Source: Aerobium sp039839275
GTDB lineage: Bacteria; Pseudomonadota; Alphaproteobacteria; Rhizobiales; Rhizobiaceae
Length of the DNA: 64,000 nucleotides
Reading direction: 5' to 3'
NCBI RefSeq assembly: GCF_039839275.1
Contig: NZ_JBDOQP010000003.1
Coordinates: 248,001 to 312,000 of the forward strand
Every line of letters starts with the position of its first letter. Within the stretch, counting starts at the first letter, position 1. The notes beneath the pieces are model-generated. The model did not search any database, was not told the origin of the DNA, and worked only from the letters and a program-made list of their open reading frames with translations. Both the position numbers and the translations under genes were made by a program. Shown here piece by piece: positions 52,536 to 62,052 of the stretch.

Positions 52536-54593
52536 TCAGTGGAACAGACCGATGCGGATGATCAGATGGCCGGTATCGGCCACCGTCACCACATCTCCGG
52601 GAGCGACGAGCGTGGTCGAGTTCTGTTCCTCGATCACGGCGGGGCCTTCAACGACATCCCCGGCCTTGAGCGCCGGCCGCCATACGATGCGGGCATCGAG
52701 CGGCTTGTCGGCCTTGTCGAAGATTACCTGACGGGTTTCGTCCTGACGTTCAGCCTCGGCCGTCCACGGTTCGCTCAGCCAGCGCTCGGCAAGCGTGTCT
52801 GCACGATCGGACGTGACGATGAGCCGGACGTTGACGACCTCCATCGACTCGTCGGGCGCAGACTGGCTGTAGCGCTGCTCGTGCTCGACGTCGAAGGCCG
52901 CCTTGAGGGCTGCGTGGCCCTCGGTCAGGTCCTCCGGCGCCGAAATCGGGATAGGGATCGCATGTTCCTGGCCCACATAGCGCAGGTCGGCGAAGAACTC
53001 GAAACGGGCGGCGTCCGCGGAAATGCCGTCGGCCTGAAGATGCTGATGGCCCGACGCTTCCAGTTCCTCGTAGACGGTGCGCACGGTCGCAGCGTCGAGC
53101 GAGCCAAGCCGACCGATCAGTGTGCGGACGAAATCCTGACGCCAGGAGGCCATCAACATGCCAAGTGCCGAGAAGGTGCCGGGCAGCTTCGGAATGATGA
53201 CCGTGGGAATGAAGATTTCCCGGGCGATAGAACTGGCATGCAATGGCCCACCGCCGCCGAAGGCGATCATCGCGGTGTCGCGCGGGTCGACGCCCTTGTT
53301 GACCGAGACCGCACGGACGGACAGCGACATGGCGCTGTCGGCGATGCGGATGATCCCGAGGGCCGCCTCCTCCACGCTCAGGCCGAGCGGGCCGGCGATC
53401 TTTTCCTGGATGGCGCGGCGCGACGCTTCGACATCGAGCGGCATGCCGCCATTGAGGAACCGTTTGGCGTTGATGCGGCCGAGCACGAGGTTGGCGTCGG
53501 TGACGACCGGGTCCGTGTTGCCCTTGCCGTAGCAGGCCGGCCCCGGATCGGCGCCCGCGCTCTGCGGGCCGACATGGGCGCCGCCGCCCTCGTCGATCCA
53601 GGCGATCGAGCCGCCGCCGGCTCCCACCTCGACGATGTCGACAACGGGCAACTGCATCGGCTGGCCGCTTGCGTGGTCGCCGATGACGTAGCCCTCCTCG
53701 ATCGCCGGCGCGCCGTCGGTGATCAGCGAGGACTTCGCCGTCGTGCCGCCCATGTCGAAGCCGATGCAGCGGTCATAATCCAGCAGCGACGCCAGACGCC
53801 CCGCGCCGATCATGCCTGCAACCGGACCGGACTCCATCATCGAGACCGGTTGGCCCTGGGCCAGGTTGATCGACATCACGCCGCCGTTCGACCGCATGAT
53901 GTGGATCTTGCCACCGAACTCGGCCGCGCGCAGATGGTCTTCCAGCCGGCCGAGATAGGCTTTCACGCGCGGGCCGATGAAGGCGTTGAGTGCCGTCGTC
54001 GAGGTCCGCTCGTATTCGCGGTACTCGCGCAGGATCTCATGAGAGAGCGTGACGAAGATGTCCGGCCGCGCCTTGCGCAGCATTTCGCCGACGCGGCGCT
54101 CGTGATCGGGATTGGCGTAGGCGTGCAGCAGGCACACGGCCACCGCCTGGATGTCTTTGGCCCGGATTTCCTCAAGCACCGCTTCCACAGATGCCTCGTC
54201 CAGTTCCGTGAGCACGTCCCCTGCCGCGTTGACCCGCTCGTCGATCTCGTAGCTGAACTCGCGTGCGATCAGCGGCTTGGGACGGTGGAAGAACAGGTTG
54301 AACGCCTCGATGCGATTGCCGCGCCCGATCGCATAGACGTCGCGAAAGCCGCGCGTCGTGATCAGCGCGGTTCGGGCGCCCTTGCGTTCAAGCACGGTGT
54401 TGATCGCGATCGTCGAGCCGTGCAGCACTTCCGTCAGCGTCTGCATGTCGCATCCTGCGAGCCGCAGGCTGGTCGCCACGCCCTCTGTCGGGTCGGCCGG
54501 GACGGTCGACGTCTTCGACGTCACGATCTTTCCGTCGACGCAGCCGACCAGATCGGTGAACGTTCCACCGATGTCCGTTCCAACAATGTTCAT
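52536..54593 (-). CDS. Hydantoinase A / oxoprolinase family subunit
   Basis: A 685-residue HyuA-family ATPase subunit. It begins MNIVGTDIGGTFTDLV, an ATP-binding ASKHA-like motif; FDMGGTTAKSSLI (near residue 274), GAGGGSIAWID (near 327), SAGADPGPACYG (near 343) and AFGGGGPLHA follow in family order. It pairs with HyuB to cleave a cyclic amide at ATP cost. The 30 bp to the permease gene show one transcript with the transporter. Confidence 0.93.
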   Translation of the reverse strand: MNIVGTDIGGTFTDLVGCVDGKIVTSKTSTVPADPTEGVATSLRLAGCDMQTLTEVLHGSTIAINTVLERKGARTALITTRGFRDVYAIGRGNRIEAFNLFFHRPKPLIAREFSYEIDERVNAAGDVLTELDEASVEAVLEEIRAKDIQAVAVCLLHAYANPDHERRVGEMLRKARPDIFVTLSHEILREYREYERTSTTALNAFIGPRVKAYLGRLEDHLRAAEFGGKIHIMRSNGGVMSINLAQGQPVSMMESGPVAGMIGAGRLASLLDYDRCIGFDMGGTTAKSSLITDGAPAIEEGYVIGDHASGQPMQLPVVDIVEVGAGGGSIAWIDEGGGAHVGPQSAGADPGPACYGKGNTDPVVTDANLVLGRINAKRFLNGGMPLDVEASRRAIQEKIAGPLGLSVEEAALGIIRIADSAMSLSVRAVSVNKGVDPRDTAMIAFGGGGPLHASSIAREIFIPTVIIPKLPGTFSALGMLMASWRQDFVRTLIGRLGSLDAATVRTVYEELEASGHQHLQADGISADAARFEFFADLRYVGQEHAIPIPISAPEDLTEGHAALKAAFDVEHEQRYSQSAPDESMEVVNVRLIVTSDRADTLAERWLSEPWTAEAERQDETRQVIFDKADKPLDARIVWRPALKAGDVVEGPAVIEEQNSTTLVAPGDVVTVADTGHLIIRIGLFH

Positions 54594-54623
54594 GTCATCA
54601 ATTCTCCCGAAGATCGCGCGCGC

Positions 54624-55448
54624 CTAGGCCTTCCAGCGTGTGAAGCGGCGTTCTGCGATGCGGACTATTTCGTTGAAGGTGATGGCGATCACGGCCAGCA
54701 GGAAGATGATCGCGTAAAGCGGCGCCGGGTCCATCGTCTCGGCGAACACCTTGGTGTAGTAGCCGATGCCGCGCGTCGAGACGTAAAGCTCGGCCAGGAT
54801 GACACCCAGCAGGGTCATGGTCATTCCCAGGCGCAGGCCGGCGAAGAAGCTCGGCACCATGTGCGGGAAGATGACGTGCCGGAAAAGCTCGATCCGGCTC
54901 GCGCCCATGGACTGCGCGCCACGGATATAAAGCTGGTTGACGTTGCGCATGCCGGCAATGACGTTGACCAGGATCGGAAACACGCCATGGCTGAAGCCGA
55001 ACGCGATCTTCGATCCGGTGCCAAGGCCGAAGCCCAGCACGAACAGCGGCAGCAGCACCACCTGCGGAATGGCATAGAGCAGCAGGACGATCGGAAATGT
55101 CGCCCGGCGGCCGAAATTGGTCCAGCCTATGGCAAGTCCCAGCGAAAGCCCGACGACGATCGACAGTCCGTAGGCGATGGCGATCTGCCAGATCGCCGTG
55201 ACGACCGCGGCGCGGATGTTCGCGTCGGCCAGCACTGTATCGAAAAGGCTGCGCGCCACCATCGTGAGTGGTGGAAAGAAGGTCGGGTTGGCAAACAGAC
55301 GGGCATAGATCTCGAGCGCCACCGCGATCAGCAGGATCAGCGTGACACGTGCGCGGATGATCCCGACGGTGCCGGTGAAAAAGGCGGCGAACCTGTCCGA
55401 ACCTTCTGTCTTCACCCGGCGCACGGGAGTGTTGTCGGCAATGGACAC
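54624..55448 (-). CDS. ABC transporter permease (SsuC/TauC-like)
   Basis: A 274-residue inner-membrane protein with about six helices and the EAA loop (RGAQSMGASRIELFRHVIFPH near residues 180-200). The family imports nitrate, sulfonate, taurine, pyrimidine precursors and similar small organic molecules. It follows its partner permease by 3 bp. Confidence 0.9.
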   Translation of the reverse strand: MSIADNTPVRRVKTEGSDRFAAFFTGTVGIIRARVTLILLIAVALEIYARLFANPTFFPPLTMVARSLFDTVLADANIRAAVVTAIWQIAIAYGLSIVVGLSLGLAIGWTNFGRRATFPIVLLLYAIPQVVLLPLFVLGFGLGTGSKIAFGFSHGVFPILVNVIAGMRNVNQLYIRGAQSMGASRIELFRHVIFPHMVPSFFAGLRLGMTMTLLGVILAELYVSTRGIGYYTKVFAETMDPAPLYAIIFLLAVIAITFNEIVRIAERRFTRWKA

Positions 55449-55451
55449 GGC

Positions 55452-56213
55452 TCAGCGCTCCCCGGCTTTGCTCTCGACATGCGAGACGATCATGTTGAGG
55501 ATGATGGCGGTGACGATCACGAAGACGATCCAGGCGAACATGCGACCCGGTTCCATCAGTTCGGCGGCATGGGCGATGTTGTTGCCGACGCCGGAAGCCG
55601 ACGAGATCGCCTCACCGCCCAGCACCGAGGCAAAGCAGATGAAGAAGCTTATGCGCAGGCCGGTGACGACGACCGGGAATGCCGCGGGAAGCAGCACATG
55701 GCGGAACATCTGCGCCTGCGAGGCGCCCATCGATTTTGCCGCCTTGATGTAGTGTTCGCCCACGCCGGAAAATCCTGCGATCGTGTTGAGGGCGACGGGG
55801 AAGAAGCCATAGACCGCGCCATAGGCGATCTTGGACGCCGGGCCGATGCCGAAGACGAGGATGAAGATCGGGAAGAACAGCGTGATTGGTACAGCGAAGG
55901 ATGCCGCAATCAGCGGTTCGAAGAGACGAGTCGAATAGCGCGAGCGGCTGACCAGGTAGCCTACCAGCAATCCCGAAACGACGGCGATGCCGTAGGCCTG
56001 CATGATGGAGGTGAGCGTGACGCTGACCGCCGACCAGAACTCGCCACCAGAGACGAGCGCCACGAAGGAACGCCAGACCACGTCGGGACGCGGCAGAAAC
56101 AGCGGCGTCACCATGCGATTGGCGGCGAGCCAGTACCACAGGGCGCCCACCAGAACGAGAAAGCCGATCTGGATCGCGCGCGTCGAAAGCGTATTGCCTT
56201 CCTTGCCGCCCAT
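55452..56213 (-). CDS. ABC transporter permease (SsuC/TauC-like), second subunit
   Basis: A 253-residue protein with about six helices and an EAA loop (AKSMGASQAQMFRHVLLP near residue 170). ATG 56213 (MGGKEGNTLST) is two bases after the ATPase gene's stop; a longer frame to 56366 runs into the ATPase gene. Paired with 54624-55448 as a heterodimeric pore. Confidence 0.88.
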   Translation of the reverse strand: MGGKEGNTLSTRAIQIGFLVLVGALWYWLAANRMVTPLFLPRPDVVWRSFVALVSGGEFWSAVSVTLTSIMQAYGIAVVSGLLVGYLVSRSRYSTRLFEPLIAASFAVPITLFFPIFILVFGIGPASKIAYGAVYGFFPVALNTIAGFSGVGEHYIKAAKSMGASQAQMFRHVLLPAAFPVVVTGLRISFFICFASVLGGEAISSASGVGNNIAHAAELMEPGRMFAWIVFVIVTAIILNMIVSHVESKAGER

Positions 56214-56214
56214 C

Positions 56215-57081
56215 TCAGCCTCCGCTCGCCGGCGCATCCGCGGGATCGCGCATCGCTGCGGTGGCAGCGCGGATCTCGTCGCGGAGCAAGGCGTAGAGAT
56301 CGTTGCGCATCTCGCTGAAGCGCGGTTCGAGCATGAAGTCAGGCGAGCGCGGATGCGGTTCGCCAACTTCCACCACGGTCTTGATCTTGCCGGGCCGCGC
56401 CGACATCACGATGATGCGGTCGGACAGGAAAACGGCTTCGGCAAGGCTGTGGGTGACGAACACGATCGTCTTGCCGGTTTCGGCGAGCAGGATCGACAAG
56501 TCCTCACCAAGCACCATGCGGGTCTGTTCATCGAGGGCCGCGAACGGCTCGTCCATCAGCAGGACGTCGGTCTTCAAGGCGATGCCGCGAGCCATGTTGA
56601 CCCGCTGGCGCATGCCGACGGAGAGCTGATTGGGATAATGGTTGGCGAAGGTCGCCATGCCGACGGATTTCAGCGCCTTCATGGTCCGGTCGGACCACTC
56701 CGACTGGGGAACACCCTGGAATTTCAGCGCGATGTTGAAATTTTCGATGATCGTGTACCAGGGGAACAGCGTGCTTTCCTGGAAGACGAAGGAGATGGCG
56801 TCCGGCGTCGGGCCCTTGATCTGGCGCCCGTTGATGCTCGCGCTTCCGCTGCTTGCACTGGTCAGCCCGCCGATGATGTTCAAGAGCGTGCTCTTGCCGC
56901 AGCCCGAAGGCCCGAGAAGGCATACGAATTCGCCCTTGCGGATGTCCAGCGAGACATTGTCCAGCGCCAGGACAGATTGGCTGGAATTCTCGTCGCCGAA
57001 ACGTTTACTGACATTTTCAACCGAGATGACAACGGGGGCCTGTACGGCATCCGCCGTCGCTCGTGGTGCAAGCGCGTTCAT
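56215..57081 (-). CDS. ABC transporter ATP-binding protein (SsuB/TauB-like)
   Basis: A 288-residue ATPase with Walker A GPSGCGKST, Q-loop FVFQEST, signature LSVGMRQR, Walker B VLLMDEPFAALD and the H-loop VTHSLAEA. ATG 57081 has AGGAA 7 bp upstream; a longer frame to 57216 lies inside the binding-protein gene and is not used. It powers the two permeases. Confidence 0.93.
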   Translation of the reverse strand: MNALAPRATADAVQAPVVISVENVSKRFGDENSSQSVLALDNVSLDIRKGEFVCLLGPSGCGKSTLLNIIGGLTSASSGSASINGRQIKGPTPDAISFVFQESTLFPWYTIIENFNIALKFQGVPQSEWSDRTMKALKSVGMATFANHYPNQLSVGMRQRVNMARGIALKTDVLLMDEPFAALDEQTRMVLGEDLSILLAETGKTIVFVTHSLAEAVFLSDRIIVMSARPGKIKTVVEVGEPHPRSPDFMLEPRFSEMRNDLYALLRDEIRAATAAMRDPADAPASGG

Positions 57082-57136
57082 CGTCGTTCCTGTCGAAAGA
57101 GGGGTCGGCGGCCGGACGAGCCGGCCGCGCGGCACA

Positions 57137-58117
57137 TCAGTATTGAACCGGGATGAATTGGTCCGTGTAGAGCTCCGAAACATCGGGCTCGTAGTCGAGG
57201 ATGCCGAGTTCGACATAGGACTTCTTCAGCACGTCGATCGCATCGGGATCGAAGCTGCCATCGGTCGACATCATGCCCATCTCGGTGTCGAACACCTTCT
57301 CGACGATGTGCTCGCTGACCTTCATTTCCTCGGCGGAGACCTTCACCGAGCTTTCCTTATTGGCCTTCATGTGGGCGACCGACATGAACCAGCCCTTGAG
57401 GAACTTCTCGACCACTTCCGGCCGCTCCTCGACCACGTCGAGATGCGCGAAGATGACGTGGGTGTGGAAGTGCGGAACGAGATCGCCGAAATCGACAAGA
57501 ACGCGGGCCATGCCGCGATCCTCAAGGTCGTATCCCTGGACGGTCGAGGTGACGCTGGCCGGCAGTTCACCGGTCTCCATTGCCGCCAGACGCGTGCGCA
57601 TCTCGCCCATCGCCACGGGTTCCAAGAGGTCGTCGCCTTCCCAGCCCTTCTGGCGGTTCAGTTCGTCGACGATCCAGGCGGTCAGCGAGCCGGCGGTGGT
57701 TACGCCGACGCGCTGGCCCTTGAGGTCATCGATGGCGTGAAAGTCGGACTTGGCGCCGACGACGAGCGCCATGTTGCGCGGCGGTCCGGCAAGCGTTGCC
57801 ACCGTGGTGATCGGCACGCCCTTGGCCGCATAGGCCATGCTCGGCCCCGAACCAAGCCCGATGTCGAGCTCGCCCGCGACAAAGGCCTGCTGCATCTTGG
57901 CATCGCCGGCAAAGGCGTAGAACTCGATGTCGAGCCCGACCTTCTCCCAGATGCCGGCAGCCTCGCCAACCTGAAGCGTCGAAAATGCAAGAGAGCTGGT
58001 CACCGACTTGCCGACGCGCAACTTATCCAGCTCCTGCGCGAATGCGCCGCCTGCAAGCGGTACGCTTGCTCCCAGCGCGAGAGCAGCGGCCAATATGGCT
58101 CGCCTCGTAGCTTTCAT
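57137..58117 (-). CDS. ABC transporter substrate-binding protein (NMT1/SsuA-like)
   Basis: A 326-residue periplasmic protein. A signal peptide with a twin-arginine-like start (MKATRRAILAAALALGAS) ends near AFA-QEL. The mature part has FVAGELDIGLGSGP and DLKGQRVGVTTAGSLTAW, typical of nitrate/taurine/pyrimidine-type binding proteins. GGAGGAAG is 5 bp before ATG 58117. It is the first operon gene; ligand recognition here would define the pathway's substrate. Confidence 0.92.
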   Translation of the reverse strand: MKATRRAILAAALALGASVPLAGGAFAQELDKLRVGKSVTSSLAFSTLQVGEAAGIWEKVGLDIEFYAFAGDAKMQQAFVAGELDIGLGSGPSMAYAAKGVPITTVATLAGPPRNMALVVGAKSDFHAIDDLKGQRVGVTTAGSLTAWIVDELNRQKGWEGDDLLEPVAMGEMRTRLAAMETGELPASVTSTVQGYDLEDRGMARVLVDFGDLVPHFHTHVIFAHLDVVEERPEVVEKFLKGWFMSVAHMKANKESSVKVSAEEMKVSEHIVEKVFDTEMGMMSTDGSFDPDAIDVLKKSYVELGILDYEPDVSELYTDQFIPVQY

Positions 58118-58420
58118 GATCTTCCTCCCTGATGCGGAACCGCCATTCCGGGTCCCGTGAGACGCCGGCAGCTTTCCTCCCACCGACACTCGAAGCTTTT
58201 CACCTGGGGCCGCGCCGAGCAACCCGCCCCCGCACTATCACGAGTCATAGGGTAATCATTGTGGCGTGGACATAATGACAAGCCTAGGAGTCCCATTGCC
58301 TGTTGCCCTTAGGGAAGATTCGTTGCGCTTCGTTTTCAGCTTGAAAGTTTTGCGGTTTGGCGCTCCATTCCAAAGGCGATGACGCCAACATTCCCAGGCT
58401 GACTGCCAGCGAGGCGAAGT
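58118..58420. promoter_or_regulatory. Promoter region of the catabolic operon and of the divergent secreted-protein gene
   Basis: 303 bp between divergent genes, less GC-rich toward 58250-58370. The catabolic promoter and LysR operator are likely here, but I found no clear T-N11-A palindrome. Confidence 0.4.
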
Positions 58421-58849
58421 ATGACGGGCCATGAACGTATCGGTCTGAGAATGCGGCTCGCCGTGGGCGTCATCAGCGCTGTGGCAAGTCTTCTGGCGGC
58501 GGGTAAAGCCATGGCTGGCGCCCCCGGCTCATGCCTGAAATGGGACGGACCAGCGACCCTGGAAGGCTATGTGGTCGAAGGCATCTTTCCCGGACCGCCC
58601 GGCTACGAGGACATTGCCAACGGCGACATGGAATTGCACGCAGAGATGCTTTACCTGCTCGAACCGATCTGCGTCGACGGTCCGGACGCGATGGACGCGG
58701 AACCGGTCGAATCCACTGAGCTCGTGCAACTCGCCTGCTCCGGCATGCCGCTCTCGCAGATGCGCGGCCGGGTAGTCAGCTTCAACGGCAGCTTATTCTC
58801 GCAACATACGGGCTACCACCGAACGCCGGTGCTGCTGCTATGCGAATAG
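58421..58849 (+). CDS. Secreted hypothetical protein, DUF4431-like
   Basis: 142 residues. A signal peptide (LAVGVISAVASLLAAGKAMA) precedes a small domain with CLKWDGPATLEGYVVEG, YLLEPICVDG, and VQLACSGM, resembling DUF4431 proteins. Four cysteines may form two disulphides. Start could be ATG 58421 or 58451. Periplasmic; unknown role. Confidence 0.6.
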   Translation: MTGHERIGLRMRLAVGVISAVASLLAAGKAMAGAPGSCLKWDGPATLEGYVVEGIFPGPPGYEDIANGDMELHAEMLYLLEPICVDGPDAMDAEPVESTELVQLACSGMPLSQMRGRVVSFNGSLFSQHTGYHRTPVLLLCE

Positions 58850-58852
58850 CAC

Positions 58853-58887
58853 GACGCGCCGGCACGGGTTTTACGGGCCGGCGCGTC
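58853..58887. terminator. Bidirectional hairpin between convergent genes
   Basis: GACGCGCCGGC pairs with GCCGGCGCGTC (11 bp) around a 13-nt loop. It sits between the stops of the two convergent genes, so it probably terminates both, though T runs are weak. Confidence 0.65.
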
Positions 58888-58907
58888 AGTTCGCCTTAAC
58901 GTCGAAA

Positions 58908-59855
58908 TCAGACGGTGACGTAATAGTCTAGCCAGATGCCGCTGGCGATCTCGCTCGCAACGTTGTCGCGATTCTCGAAGCTTTCCGAGAATTCGACGAG
59001 CACGCTGTCGCGACCCAGGCCGCTCGACATGGCGCCGAGCCAGTAATCGTATCCGCCCTGGTCGGCTTCGCGGCCAAGCACGTTCAGGTACAGCAGGTTG
59101 ACGTATTCGGCCGAGGTGGGGTTCGAGCCGTATAGTCCCTGGAACTCGGCCGAACCAAGGAAATTGCCGGCCGCCGACAGAAGCGTTCCGCCATCGTCCA
59201 TGTGGTCGACCCAATAGGAAAGGCCGGCCTTGTCCGGCGTGCGTCCGAAAGCAGCCTGATAAAGACGATAGTTCTGTGCCGCGCCTTCGTCAAAGGCCAG
59301 CGTTCCATCGGTGAAGCCGAGCCGCTCGACTGAGACAAGATTGTCCGCGTCGTTGCTGTAGAGGTCGCTGACGATCATGTTGCCGGAGAAGATATCGACC
59401 ACATAGTCGTCCCCGGGATGATCGTAGATGACCATGTCCACGCCAGAGCCACCATCGACGTAATCCTGGCCACCCCCGCCGTAGAAGATGTCGTTGCCGG
59501 AATAGCCGGCCAGATCGTCGTCAACGCTCGAGCCGTAGACCGTGTCGCGTCCCGACAGCGCGAGGGAATAGAGCCCCTGGGTGTCATTGTTCTCCAGATA
59601 CGATGCCGCAAGCGACGCCGATACCGCGAAGTCGTAGATCCCGTATTGCAGGCCATAGGGATCGTATTGCTCGAATCCCGTAAGCGTGCCGCCGACGAGG
59701 TAGTCGCCGCTGAACTGGAACCCATAACCTGAATAAACCGCCGTCAGGTAACCGTCGCTGACCTCGATCTCATTTGAATACGCCGCAACGAGATCGCCGT
59801 ACCACACGGCTGGATCAATAAGGTTGATGCTGGTTTCGGCCCGCACTGTCGCCAT
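58908..59855 (-). CDS. DUF4214 protein with RTX-like calcium-binding repeats
   Basis: A 315-residue protein. The middle carries RTX-type nonapeptides (YSGNDIFYGGGGQDYVDGGSG near residues 125-145) that bind calcium, and the C-terminal half has DUF4214 repeats (LYQAAFGRTPDKAGLSYWV and LYLNVLGREADQGGYDYWL). No N-terminal signal peptide is seen, as expected for type I secretion. GGAGG precedes ATG 59855. Probably an extracellular or surface protein; no secretion genes are nearby. Confidence 0.82.
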   Translation of the reverse strand: MATVRAETSINLIDPAVWYGDLVAAYSNEIEVSDGYLTAVYSGYGFQFSGDYLVGGTLTGFEQYDPYGLQYGIYDFAVSASLAASYLENNDTQGLYSLALSGRDTVYGSSVDDDLAGYSGNDIFYGGGGQDYVDGGSGVDMVIYDHPGDDYVVDIFSGNMIVSDLYSNDADNLVSVERLGFTDGTLAFDEGAAQNYRLYQAAFGRTPDKAGLSYWVDHMDDGGTLLSAAGNFLGSAEFQGLYGSNPTSAEYVNLLYLNVLGREADQGGYDYWLGAMSSGLGRDSVLVEFSESFENRDNVASEIASGIWLDYYVTV

Positions 59856-59966
59856 AGTCTCTGCCTCCGTTTCAATCACCCTTCGCGGGCGATGCTCGCA
59901 AGAACATGAATCGGGGTCAACGCCAAAGGTTCCATACGCGACGCAGAGAATGGTCAGGGCGAAGGG

Positions 59967-60521
59967 TCAGCGGACCTGGTCGAGGAGACGTTTGCATTCG
60001 AGAAGATCGAACAATGCCTCCTGCAGCAGGGCGCGGTTATCGCGCGACAGGCGCTGTTCGCCCTCCTGCACCGGCCCGTCTTCCTCGGATTTGCCGAGCC
60101 CGAAAAAGCGCCGTCCGGGCCGCACGCGGGGCTGACCGACGAGCATCTCGTCGTCGCCACGCTCGCTGCGCTCGCGCGCCACTGCCGCTTCTTCGGCGGC
60201 GTCCAGTTCGGCCTGCTTGCGCTGGGCGATCGCCTCCACGGCGGCCATGTCGCCATTGCCGATCGCCACCAGGAACTGACTGCCATTGTCACGCAGCAGC
60301 TTCTGCACGCCCTTGATGGTGTAGCCCTGATCGTAGAGCATGTGACGGATGCCCTTGATGAGCTCGACATCCTGTGGCCGGTAATAACGGCGTCCGCCCC
60401 CGCGCTTCATGGGCTTGATCTGGGTGAAACGCGTCTCCCAGAAGCGCAGCACATGCTGCGGCAGATCAAGCTGTTCAGCAACTTCGCTGATGGTGCGGAA
60501 AGCGTCCGGGCTCTTGTCCAT
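59967..60521 (-). CDS. MerR-family transcriptional regulator
   Basis: 184 residues with a MerR winged HTH (TISEVAEQLDLPQHVLRFWE, residues 10-29) and GGGRRYYRPQDVELI; the rest is helical, acidic and poorly conserved, without metal-sensing cysteines. It follows ihfA in many Hyphomicrobiales. Target unknown. Confidence 0.88.
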   Translation of the reverse strand: MDKSPDAFRTISEVAEQLDLPQHVLRFWETRFTQIKPMKRGGGRRYYRPQDVELIKGIRHMLYDQGYTIKGVQKLLRDNGSQFLVAIGNGDMAAVEAIAQRKQAELDAAEEAAVARERSERGDDEMLVGQPRVRPGRRFFGLGKSEEDGPVQEGEQRLSRDNRALLQEALFDLLECKRLLDQVR

Positions 60522-60635
60522 GCAGTACGGGGCTCCAGCTACGAATCAGCAGACATACCAGCGATTTAAGACGCCGCTTTCAAGCTCTTCGTTGGCCCGG
60601 GATTCACTTTTTGTTACGTTGCGGAAGGCTGTCAG

Positions 60636-60959
60636 CTACTTGCGTGACTTGGCCTTGGTGCCCTGGTGCGCGCGCAGGATACGCTGCTTCAGCACATTGG
60701 AGGCCTTGAAGGTCATCACCCGACGCGGGAGGATGGGCACTTCCTCTCCTGTCTTGGGATTGCGGCCTACGCGTTCGTTCTTGTCACGGACGTGGAATGT
60801 GGCGAATGAGGAGAGCTTGACCGTCTCCCCGCGCACGATGGCCTCACAGATTTCGTCGAGCACCATCTCGACAAGCTGCGCCGACTCCGTGCGCGAGAGC
60901 CCCACCTTGCGGTAGACGGCCTCGGCAAGGTCAGCGCGCGTTAAAGTGTTTCCCCCCAT
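60636..60959 (-). CDS. ihfA: Integration host factor subunit alpha
   Basis: A 107-residue DNA-bending protein. It begins MGGNTLTRADLAEAVYRKVG and has the beta-arm GRNPKTGEEVPI with the DNA-intercalating proline. ATG 60959 gives the family length; a longer frame to 60998 is not needed. IHF also takes part in many tyrosine-recombinase reactions, which may matter for the island. Confidence 0.93.
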   Translation of the reverse strand: MGGNTLTRADLAEAVYRKVGLSRTESAQLVEMVLDEICEAIVRGETVKLSSFATFHVRDKNERVGRNPKTGEEVPILPRRVMTFKASNVLKQRILRAHQGTKAKSRK

Positions 60960-61071
60960 CCGGCCGTCCAACCATGTCGTAATAACTGAAAAATCCACAA
61001 TATTACGAGACGTTAAGGAATTGGCCAGCCGAGGTCAAGAACCGAACTTCGGCCTATGGTTGATACCGCGT

Positions 61072-62046
61072 TTACCAGCGCAACAGCACGGCGCCCCAGG
61101 TGAAGCCGCCGCCCATCGCCTCCAGCAGCACGAGGTCGCCCTGCTTTATGCGGCCGTCGGCAACGGCGGCGCCGAGCGCCAGGGGGACGGAGGCGGCAGA
61201 CGTGTTTCCGTGCAGATGAACGGTAACCACGACCTTGTCGGCGTCGATGCCCAGTTTCTTGGCGGATGCATCGATGATGCGCTTGTTGGCCTGGTGGGGG
61301 ACGAACCAGTCGAGATCGTCAGCGCCGATGCCGCCCTTGTCGAGCGCGTCGACGACGACGTCGGTGATCATGCCGACCGCATGCTTGAAGACTTCCTTGC
61401 CCTCCATGCGCAGGTGCCCGACGGTGCCGGTGGTCGACGGACCGCCATCGACGAAAAGCTTTTCCTTGTGGGCGCCGTCGGAGCGCAGGCTGGCAGCAAT
61501 GATGCCACGGTCAGCCGGCGTGCCCTCGCTCTCCGTTGCTTCCAGCACGATCGCGCCGGCACCGTCACCGAAGAGCACGCAGGTGGTGCGGTCGGTCCAG
61601 TCGAGGATGCGCGAAAAGGTCTCCGAGCCGATGACCAGCGCGCGCCGTGCAAGACCGGTGCGCAGATGCGCATCTGCGGACGTGACCGCATAGACGAAGC
61701 CGCTGCACACCGCCTGCATGTCGAAGGCGAACCCGTGATGGATACCGAGCCGCTCCTGGATTTCCACTGCGGTGGCCGGGAACGTGTTGTTGGGCGTGGA
61801 CGTCGCCAGGATGATGAGGTCGATGTCGGCGGGGGTGAGCCCGGCATTGTCGAGGGCGGCGCGCGCGGCGGCTTCGCCAAGCGACGCCGTGGTCTCGTCC
61901 TCGGAGGCAATGTAGCGCTGTGTGATGCCGGTGCGCTGGACGATCCACTCGTCCGAGGTGTCGACGAGTTCCTCGAATTCCGCATTCTTCATGAGGCGAC
62001 GCGGCAGGGCGGTTCCCACGCCGCGCACGACTGATCTGATCATCAT
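61072..62046 (-). CDS. fabH: 3-oxoacyl-[acyl-carrier-protein] synthase III
   Basis: A 324-residue condensing enzyme that starts fatty acid synthesis. The catalytic triad is present: Cys114 in AVCSGFVYA, His in VPHQANKRI and Asn in HGNTSAAS. Tandem ATGs at 62046 and 62043 follow AGGACA. plsX lies just upstream in the same operon. Confidence 0.96.
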   Translation of the reverse strand: MMIRSVVRGVGTALPRRLMKNAEFEELVDTSDEWIVQRTGITQRYIASEDETTASLGEAAARAALDNAGLTPADIDLIILATSTPNNTFPATAVEIQERLGIHHGFAFDMQAVCSGFVYAVTSADAHLRTGLARRALVIGSETFSRILDWTDRTTCVLFGDGAGAIVLEATESEGTPADRGIIAASLRSDGAHKEKLFVDGGPSTTGTVGHLRMEGKEVFKHAVGMITDVVVDALDKGGIGADDLDWFVPHQANKRIIDASAKKLGIDADKVVVTVHLHGNTSAASVPLALGAAVADGRIKQGDLVLLEAMGGGFTWGAVLLRW

Positions 62047-62052
62047 ATTGTC

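Noticed and set aside
52539..56318. Very long plus-strand open frame (about 1259 codons)
   Set aside because: It is antisense to hydantoinase A and two permeases, is full of His/Arg/Asp-rich reading with no domain, and arises from high GC third positions of the real genes.
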